Assembly (NCBI GenBank): GCA_015490395.1
Contig: WFXX01000015.1
Span: forward strand, 1 to 5,477
DNA from: Gammaproteobacteria bacterium
GTDB lineage: Bacteria > Pseudomonadota > Gammaproteobacteria > DRLM01
Direction of reading: 5' to 3'
Length of the DNA stretch: 5,477 nt
Both the position numbers and the translations under genes were made by a program. This document shows, in pieces, positions 1 through 5,477 of the stretch (its first letter is position 1; each line of letters begins with the position of its first letter). Below the pieces are notes generated by a model that saw only the letters and a list, made by a program, of their open reading frames with translations, searched no databases and was not told where the DNA came from.

Positions 1-227
1 ACCTCGGGCAGGCCGGCCAGGTCGAAGACGGCGGCGATCTCGGCCTGGGGGCGCCCCTGGCGCACCAGGGCGGGCGAGGCCCGCTCCCCCAGCACCAGGG
101 AGAGGGCGTCCACCAGGATGGACTTGCCCGCCCCCGTCTCGCCCGTGAGCACCGTCAGCCCGGGGCCTAGCTCCAGCTCCAGGCGGTCCACCAGCACGAA
201 GTCCCGGATCTGCAGGTAGGCCAGCAT
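1..227 (-). CDS. recN: RecN DNA repair ATPase, N-terminal fragment (cut by window edge)
   Basis: Only the first 75 codons are present; the gene continues past the left edge (the family is usually about 550 residues). RecN is an SMC-like cytoplasmic ATPase that acts in recombinational repair of double-strand breaks. The visible part starts MLAYLQIRDFVLVD and carries a clear Walker A loop, GETGAGKS, at residues 29-36, followed by ILVDALSLVLGERA, which is typical of the RecN ATPase head. The Walker B motif and coiled coils would lie outside the window. The start codon lies 7 bases after the nadK stop, so the two are probably co-transcribed. This nadK-recN order is also found in E. coli. No strong Shine-Dalgarno sequence is visible before the ATG, which suggests translational coupling to nadK. 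In E. coli recN is SOS-controlled, but no LexA box is evident in the short gap here. Confidence 0.93.
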   Translation of the reverse strand, partial: MLAYLQIRDFVLVDRLELELGPGLTVLTGETGAGKSILVDALSLVLGERASPALVRQGRPQAEIAAVFDLAGLPE

Positions 228-234
228 GGCGCGG

Positions 235-1122
235 CTACTGGCGCTTGGAGCCCCAGCCCAGCTTCACCCGGAGGATGCGGAAGTGGTCGTGGTCGGGCGG
301 ATGGAGCAGGCGGATGCGCCGGTCGTGGGCCCGGATCTCCACCCGATCGCCCTCCTGCAGGTCGTGGGCGTCCTGCCCGTCGCAGGTGAGCTGGGCCCGC
401 CCGCGGTTGCAGTCCCGCACCACCAGCTCGATGCGGGCCTCGCCCCCGACCACGATGGGCCGGTTGCTCAGGGTGTGGGGGCAGATGGGCACCAGGGCCA
501 GGGCCTCCAGGTCCGGCACCAGGATGGGCCCGCCTCCAGAGAGGGCGTAGGCGGTGGAGCCCGTGGGTGTGGAGACGATGATCCCGTCCGAGCGCTGCAC
601 GTCCACGAAACGCCCGTCCACGTAGGTCTCGTACTCGATCATGCGCGGCGTGTTCCACTTGTGGACCACCGCGTCGTTGAAGGCCAGGCCCTCGTGGAGG
701 GTCCGGCCCTCCCGCAGCACCCGGGCCCGGAGCATGAGGCGCTCCTCCTCCACCGCCCGCCCCTCCAGGATCTCCTTCAGGCGCCGGCCCATGGAGGCCG
801 GCGAGATGTCCGCCAGGAAGCCCAGGCGGCCCAGGTTCACCCCCAGCAGGGGGACGTCCCGCCCGGCCAGGGAGCGGGCGGCGTTGAGCAAGGTCCCGTC
901 CCCGCCCACGGCCACCACCAGGTCCGCGCGCCGGCCCAGCTCCTCGCGACCCGCCACCTCCCAGCCGACGGCCCGGGGGGCGATGAGCTCGGCCGTCTCC
1001 CGGTCCAGGAGCACCCGTCGCCCCTGTTCCCGGAGGAAGGCGGCCAAGGCCAGGAGGGTGTCGGCGATGCCGGCGTCGCCGTACTTGCCGATCAGGCCGA
1101 TGGTTTGGAAGGGGCCATGCAT
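235..1122 (-). CDS. nadK: NAD kinase (ATP-NAD kinase)
   Basis: This gene encodes a cytoplasmic enzyme that phosphorylates NAD to NADP, the committed step of NADP supply. The protein has 295 residues, the usual length for the family. The family motifs appear in order: GGDGT at 73-77 (nucleotide/phosphate binding and catalysis), GVNLGRLGFL at 94-103, NDAVV at 149-153, the NAD-binding segment DGIIVSTPTGSTAY at 179-192, GGGPI at 196-200, CPHTLSNRPIV at 214-224 and DGQ at 248-250. The C-terminus VKLGW resembles the E. coli enzyme. The ATG at 1122 is supported by GAGGGAG six bases upstream and by alignment of the N-terminus with the family. The gene is read divergently from hrcA and is followed after 7 bases by recN. 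No convincing promoter hexamers of its own were seen in the divergent gap. Confidence 0.96.
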   Translation of the reverse strand: MHGPFQTIGLIGKYGDAGIADTLLALAAFLREQGRRVLLDRETAELIAPRAVGWEVAGREELGRRADLVVAVGGDGTLLNAARSLAGRDVPLLGVNLGRLGFLADISPASMGRRLKEILEGRAVEEERLMLRARVLREGRTLHEGLAFNDAVVHKWNTPRMIEYETYVDGRFVDVQRSDGIIVSTPTGSTAYALSGGGPILVPDLEALALVPICPHTLSNRPIVVGGEARIELVVRDCNRGRAQLTCDGQDAHDLQEGDRVEIRAHDRRIRLLHPPDHDHFRILRVKLGWGSKRQ

Positions 1123-1152
1123 CCGCCGCTCCCTCGCCCGCAGGGGGCTTAA

Positions 1153-1160
1153 CTTAGCAC
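1153..1160 (+). promoter_or_regulatory. CIRCE-like half-site near nadK start
   Basis: CTTAGCAC repeats eight bases of the left arm of the full CIRCE that lies about 60 bases further right. No matching right arm exists at the 9-base spacing (the position reads GGCGGCCGG). It lies about 30 bases upstream of the nadK ATG, where a nadK promoter might be. It could be a degenerate HrcA contact or chance. Confidence 0.2.
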
Positions 1161-1189
1161 GGGAGGCGTCCGGCGGCCGGGTCGGAATC

Positions 1190-1218
1190 TTGACACTTGG
1201 AGGGGGCGCTGGTAGCTT
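1190..1218 (+). promoter_or_regulatory. Probable housekeeping-sigma promoter of hrcA
   Basis: TTGACA at 1190-1195 is a perfect sigma-70 -35 hexamer. With the optimal 17-base spacer, the -10 would be TAGCTT at 1213-1218, which matches only three of six TATAAT positions but keeps the key first T, second A and last T. Transcription would start near 1225, inside the CIRCE element, which fits steric repression by HrcA. There is no CCCCAT-type -10, so this does not look like a sigma-32 promoter. The exact -10 assignment is uncertain. Confidence 0.6.
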
Positions 1219-1245
1219 AGCACTCGCCTGGTTAGAGTGCTAAGC
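1215..1245 (+). promoter_or_regulatory. CIRCE operator (HrcA binding site)
   Basis: The inverted repeat TTAGCACTC (1217-1225), a 9-base spacer and GAGTGCTAA (1235-1243) match the CIRCE consensus at all 18 arm positions with the canonical spacing. Two more flanking base pairs (GC at 1215-1216 and GC at 1244-1245) extend the arms to 11 bp. CIRCE is the known operator of HrcA, whose gene starts 21 bases further on, so hrcA is very likely autoregulated. The repeat would also form a stem-loop at the 5' end of the transcript. Confidence 0.97.
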
Positions 1246-1266
1246 CCCAGGGGAGGGGCCGCCGTC

Positions 1267-2316
1267 ATGGCCGTGCCGGAGATCTCGGAGCGGGCCCAGT
1301 CCCTGCTCAAGACCTTGATCGAGTGCTACATCCGGGAGGGCACCCCGGTGGGCTCCCGGGTGCTGGCGCGGCACTCCGAGCTGGATCTCAGCCCGGCGAC
1401 CATTCGCAACGTGATGGCCGACCTGGAGGAGCTGGGCCTGGTCACCCAGCCCCACACCTCGGCCGGGCGGGTGCCCACCCCCCAGGGTTACCGGGTCTTC
1501 GTGGATAGCCTCTTGGCCGTGCGTCCCCTAGAGCCCGAGGCGGTGCGTCGCCTGGAGCGGGAGCTGGCCCCGCCCGAGGAGCCGGAACCCGAGCCGGAGG
1601 AGCTCATCCGGCGGGCCTCTCGGCTCTTGTCCCAAGTCACCCATCTGGCCGGGCTGGTGACCCTGCCGCGCTCGAAGGACTTCGTGCTGCGGCACGTGGA
1701 CTTCGTGCCCCTCTCGGGGCGACGGGTGCTGGCCATCTTCGTGGTCAACGAGAGGGAGGTGCAGAACTACATCCTGCGGCCGGGCCGGCGCTTTACCCGG
1801 GCCGAGCTGGAGCAGGCGGCCAACTACATCAACCAGGAGCTAGCCGGCCGGACTCTGGAGCAGGCCCGGGCCCGGGTGGTGGAGGCCATGCGCGAGCTCA
1901 AGGCCTCGGTGACTGCCCTGCTCCAGGCCTCCATCGACGCTGCCGAGGAGGCCCGCCGGAGCCGGGAGAGCCCGGACTACATCATGGCCGGGCAGACCAA
2001 CCTGATGGACTTTGCCGAGTTCGCTGATATTCAGACCCTGCGCCGGCTCTTCGAGGCCTTCAACCAGAAGCAGGCCCTGCTCCATTTGCTGGACCAGTGC
2101 CTGGAGGCCGAGGGGGTGCAGATCTTCATCGGCGAGGAGTCCGGTTACCGGGCTCTGGGTGACTGCAGCCTGGTCACCGCTCCCTACGAGGCCGGAGGCC
2201 AGGTCCTGGGGGCCTTGGCGGTGATCGGGCCCACCCGCATCCCCTACGAGCGGGTGATCCCCATCGTGGACGTCACCGCCCGCCTGCTGGGCGCGGCCCT
2301 GAGCCGCAGCGCCTGA
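1267..2316 (+). CDS. hrcA: HrcA heat-inducible transcription repressor
   Basis: HrcA binds CIRCE and represses chaperone genes; in the classic model GroEL helps keep it active and heat or misfolded protein relieves repression. The protein has 349 residues, normal for the family. The N-terminal winged-helix DNA-binding domain includes SPATIRNVMADLEELGLV at 42-59 and HTSAGRVPT at 63-71. The central and C-terminal GAF-like/dimerisation part includes GQTNL at 242-246, FIGEE at 287-291 and GPTRIPYERV at 321-330. A proline-glutamate-rich linker (about 101-112) joins the domains. The ATG at 1267 is preferred because GGGGAGGGG lies at 1250-1258 and the family N-terminus begins close to this point. 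An in-frame GTG at 1237 would add 10 residues, but it falls inside the CIRCE right arm and has no ribosome binding site. The gene is first in the hrcA-grpE-dnaK-dnaJ series. Confidence 0.96.
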   Translation: MAVPEISERAQSLLKTLIECYIREGTPVGSRVLARHSELDLSPATIRNVMADLEELGLVTQPHTSAGRVPTPQGYRVFVDSLLAVRPLEPEAVRRLERELAPPEEPEPEPEELIRRASRLLSQVTHLAGLVTLPRSKDFVLRHVDFVPLSGRRVLAIFVVNEREVQNYILRPGRRFTRAELEQAANYINQELAGRTLEQARARVVEAMRELKASVTALLQASIDAAEEARRSRESPDYIMAGQTNLMDFAEFADIQTLRRLFEAFNQKQALLHLLDQCLEAEGVQIFIGEESGYRALGDCSLVTAPYEAGGQVLGALAVIGPTRIPYERVIPIVDVTARLLGAALSRSA

Positions 2317-2343
2317 GCCCTTTGGAGCGCAGGGTGTGCCCCC

Positions 2344-2371
2344 CTTGAAGCGGCGCGTGCGATCCCCATCT
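2344..2371 (+). promoter_or_regulatory. Sigma-32 (RpoH) type heat-shock promoter of grpE
   Basis: CTTGAAG at 2344-2350, preceded by a run of C, and CCCCATCT at 2364-2371 match the known RpoH consensus (CTTGAAA, then CCCCATNT) almost perfectly, with a 13-base spacer. It lies in the 113-base hrcA-grpE gap. The predicted start near 2378 leaves a leader of about 50 bases before the grpE ATG. It would let grpE and downstream genes be induced independently of the CIRCE-controlled hrcA promoter. The motif match is direct; activity is inferred. Confidence 0.85.
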
Positions 2372-2381
2372 AGGGCGTGGT

Positions 2382-2410
2382 GGCCAGGGCGCCTTGCCGG
2401 TGCCCCGGCC
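2382..2410 (+). other. Imperfect inverted repeat in the grpE leader
   Basis: The arms at 2382-2393 and 2399-2410 pair over 12 positions with one A-C mismatch and one G-U pair around a 5-base loop. If transcription begins near 2378 from the sigma-32-type promoter, this stem would sit at the extreme 5' end of the mRNA, just before the ribosome binding site at 2417-2428. It could stabilise the transcript. Because the region is very GC-rich, a chance origin cannot be excluded. Confidence 0.4.
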
Positions 2411-2429
2411 TTGGGCGAGGAGGAGGAGC

Positions 2430-3053
2430 ATGAGTGAGCAGCGGGAGGAGGACCGCGCCCGGGAGCCCCAAGAGCCCGGCGGGGCCGTGGAGGCGCCCAC
2501 GGGCGAGGAGGGCCAGGCGGCCCCACCCGAGGGTCAGGATGCCGAAGGCCTGAGGGCGGCCTTGGAAGAGGCCCGGGCCTTGGCTGAGGAGCGCTGGCAG
2601 CAGCTCCTGCGAGCCCGGGCGGAGCTGGAGAACGCCCGCCGGCGTCACGAGCGGGAGATGGAGAAGGTCCAGCGCTACGCCCTGGAGCGCTTCGTGGCCG
2701 AGCTGCTACCCGTCAAGGACAGCCTGGAGCTGGGCCTGGCCTCGGCCCTGGAGTCCTCCGGGGCGGACCCGAAGCTCCGCGAAGGGATGGAGCTTACCCT
2801 CAAGATGCTAGCCACCGTGCTGGAGAAGTTCGGGGTGCGCGAGCTCAACCCCGAGGGGGAGCGCTTCGACCCCGAGCGGCACGAGGCCATGGCCACCCAG
2901 GAGGTGGCCGGGGTAGAGCCCAACACCGTGGTGACGGTTTACCAGAAGGGATACCAGCTCCACGATCGCCTCATCCGTCCTGCCTTGGTGGTGGTGGCCT
3001 CCAGCTCCAGTGGGGGGCAGGGCGCTGGGCGGCGCGTGGACGATCAGGCCTGA
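2430..3053 (+). CDS. grpE: GrpE nucleotide exchange factor
   Basis: GrpE is the cytoplasmic co-chaperone that releases ADP from DnaK so that ATP can rebind and substrate is freed. The protein has 207 residues, normal for the family. It has a disordered acidic N-terminus (1-40), a long charged helix (about 41-100) that in the family forms the dimer coiled coil and thermosensor, then the C-terminal beta domain that contacts DnaK. The signature region runs from FDPERHEAMA (146-155) through TVVTVYQKGYQLHDRLIRPA (166-185). A Ser/Gly-rich tail of about 17 residues follows. The ATG at 2430 is chosen because GAGGAGGAGGAG (2417-2428) gives AGGAGG at ideal spacing. An upstream in-frame TTG at 2394 lies in the leader hairpin and lacks a ribosome binding site. 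A sigma-32-type promoter precedes it, and dnaK follows after 157 bases. Confidence 0.96.
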   Translation: MSEQREEDRAREPQEPGGAVEAPTGEEGQAAPPEGQDAEGLRAALEEARALAEERWQQLLRARAELENARRRHEREMEKVQRYALERFVAELLPVKDSLELGLASALESSGADPKLREGMELTLKMLATVLEKFGVRELNPEGERFDPERHEAMATQEVAGVEPNTVVTVYQKGYQLHDRLIRPALVVVASSSSGGQGAGRRVDDQA

Positions 3054-3075
3054 GCGTCGAGGCGCGGCTCGCCCG

Positions 3076-3109
3076 AGGCCCGGCCCGCCTGGAGATCCGG
3101 GCCGGGCCT
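3076..3109 (+). other. GC-rich perfect inverted repeat between grpE and dnaK
   Basis: The arms AGGCCCGGCCCG (3076-3087) and CGGGCCGGGCCT (3098-3109) are perfectly complementary over 12 bp around a 10-base loop. It lies 22 bases after the grpE stop. There is no T-run behind it (TTGAGG follows), so it is not a textbook intrinsic terminator; it may attenuate read-through or protect the 3' end of the upstream mRNA. The right arm overlaps the first two bases of the -35 element of the putative dnaK heat-shock promoter, a notable arrangement. Confidence 0.65.
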
Positions 3110-3136
3110 TGAGGCGGGTCCCAATCGCCCCCATGT
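3108..3136 (+). promoter_or_regulatory. Sigma-32 (RpoH) type heat-shock promoter of dnaK
   Basis: CTTGAGG at 3108-3114 and CCCCATGT at 3129-3136, with a 14-base spacer, match the RpoH consensus well; the -35 differs from CTTGAAA at the last two positions and the -10 is a full match to CCCCATNT. The predicted start near 3143 gives a leader of about 68 bases. This is a second heat-shock promoter about 765 bases after the grpE one, giving dnaK its own input. Activity is inferred from the motif. Confidence 0.78.
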
Positions 3137-3210
3137 GGCAGGGCGCCGCGAACGGCGGCGGTCGAGAGCGATCGGGGACTGTGGACGGGGACTGAGGAAC
3201 GGAGCGAGCT

Positions 3211-5163
<1,953 letters not shown>

Positions 5164-5172
5164 GGCCTGGCA

Positions 5173-5223
5173 CCCGCGGCGCGGGAGGGGCGGGCCGGGG
5201 CCGCCTTGCGGCCCCGGCCCGTC
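5173..5223 (+). terminator. Tandem GC-rich hairpins between dnaK and dnaJ (possible attenuator)
   Basis: A small stem (CCCGC at 5173-5177 with GCGGG at 5181-5185) is followed by a much stronger one: arms 5191-5204 and 5208-5221 are perfectly complementary over 14 bp around a 3-base loop CTT, and can extend by a G-U and a G-C pair. It begins shortly after the dnaK stop. No T-run follows, so full intrinsic termination is doubtful. Partial termination, or 3'-end protection of dnaK mRNA giving more DnaK than DnaJ, is the more likely role; this is inference. Confidence 0.6.
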
Positions 5224-5265
5224 GCCGTGCCTGCGTCCTGCTAGGGCCGTAGCCGGATGAGGGCC

Positions 5266-5477
5266 ATGGCGCGCAGGGACTACTACGAGATCCTGGGGGT
5301 GAGCCGCAACGCGACGGAGGCCGAGATCAAGAAGGCCTACCGGCGTCTGGCCATGCGCTACCACCCGGACCGTAACCCGGGGGACAAGGAGGCCGAGGAG
5401 CGCTTCAAGGAGATCAAGGAGGCCTACGAGGTGCTCTCCGACCCTCGCAAGCGGGCCGCCTATGATCAGTTCGGGCA
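5266..5477 (+). CDS. dnaJ: DnaJ (Hsp40) co-chaperone, N-terminal J-domain (cut by window edge)
   Basis: DnaJ binds unfolded substrates, passes them to DnaK and stimulates its ATPase. The first 70 codons are present and the gene continues past the right edge (the family is usually about 375 residues). The fragment covers the J-domain: MARRDYYEILGVSRNA at 1-16, the essential HPD tripeptide at 33-35 within RYHPDRNPGD, and the helix III-IV segment ending in YDQFG at 66-70. The Gly/Phe region, zinc fingers and C-terminal domains would lie outside the window. The start is slightly uncertain: the ATG at 5266 gives the typical M-A-R/K-R-D-Y-Y beginning, but the only nearby GAGGG (5259-5263) is just 2 bases away. 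An in-frame ATG at 5257 would add three residues (M-R-A) and has AGGG at 5243-5246, ten bases upstream. The dnaK-dnaJ gap is 102 bases. Confidence 0.95.
   Translation, partial: MARRDYYEILGVSRNATEAEIKKAYRRLAMRYHPDRNPGDKEAEERFKEIKEAYEVLSDPRKRAAYDQFG

Larger units (their letters stand above)
1123..1266. promoter_or_regulatory. Divergent intergenic region between nadK and hrcA
   Basis: This 144-base region lies between the two divergent start codons. The hrcA side holds a TTGACA -35 element, a perfect CIRCE operator and a purine-rich ribosome binding site. The nadK side holds its GAGGGAG ribosome binding site and a lone CTTAGCAC that matches one arm of CIRCE. No small gene is apparent. Any nadK promoter must also lie here or overlap the hrcA promoter, so HrcA bound at CIRCE could in principle affect both directions; that last point is inference. 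Confidence 0.8.

Noticed and set aside
226..1152. 308-codon plus-strand frame antisense to nadK as a gene
   Set aside because: It is also codon-aligned with a certain gene (nadK) and its translation is low-complexity Pro/Gly/His/Ala-rich, typical of a GC-rich shadow frame.
1237..1266. GTG at 1237 as the hrcA start
   Set aside because: It lies inside the CIRCE right arm and lacks a ribosome binding site, while the ATG at 1267 has GGGGAGGGG upstream and fits the family N-terminus.
2317..2343. Terminator after hrcA
   Set aside because: Only about 4 bp of pairing (CCCT with AGGG) and no T-run; no terminator can be supported.
2394..2429. TTG at 2394 as the grpE start
   Set aside because: It falls in the leader hairpin loop without a ribosome binding site; the ATG at 2430 has an AGGAGG at ideal spacing.
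3144..3157. Small 5-bp stem with CGAA loop at the start of the dnaK leader
   Set aside because: The stem is short and several alternative pairings exist in the same GC-rich stretch, so it cannot be supported as a defined element.
3173..3194. Direct repeat CGGGGACTG twice in the dnaK leader
   Set aside because: Two 9-base copies 13 bases apart in a GC-rich leader are too short to support a specific function; they may be chance duplication.

Overview
The window looks like ordinary chromosome from a very GC-rich gammaproteobacterium. Two things point that way. The DnaK is close to the E. coli type throughout, including a DAEFEEV-type C-terminal tail. The heat-shock genes also sit back to back with nadK-recN, as grpE does in E. 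coli. The extra hrcA gene, and HrcA-type plus sigma-32-type signals in one cluster, suggest a lineage such as Ectothiorhodospiraceae/Chromatiales or a similar high-GC group. That placement is inference; no marker gene here fixes the genus.

Layout. On the minus strand, nadK (NAD kinase, complete, 1122 to 235) is followed after 7 bases by recN (DNA repair ATPase, only the first 75 codons, 227 to the left edge). A 144-base divergent region (1123-1266) separates nadK from hrcA. It carries a perfect CIRCE operator downstream of a TTGACA -35 element. The plus strand then reads hrcA (heat-shock repressor), grpE (nucleotide exchange factor), dnaK (Hsp70) and the start of dnaJ (Hsp40, J-domain only before the right edge).

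The plus-strand genes form one chaperone machine. DnaJ delivers substrates and stimulates the DnaK ATPase, GrpE recycles DnaK by exchanging nucleotide, and HrcA represses through CIRCE. The intergenic gaps are wide for an operon (113, 157 and 102 bases) and hold regulatory structure. Good sigma-32-type promoters lie in front of both grpE and dnaK. A 12-bp GC-rich inverted repeat abuts the dnaK promoter, and a 14-bp hairpin lies between dnaK and dnaJ. The likely picture is layered control: repression at the hrcA promoter, heat-shock sigma factor activation at grpE and dnaK, and stem-loops that may set transcript ratios.

I found no mobile element, CRISPR array, tRNA or rRNA, and no gene of unknown function. 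Nothing supports a new biological system here. The parts worth a second look are the combined regulatory architecture and the intergenic hairpins. The very long antisense reading frames are best explained by codon bias.
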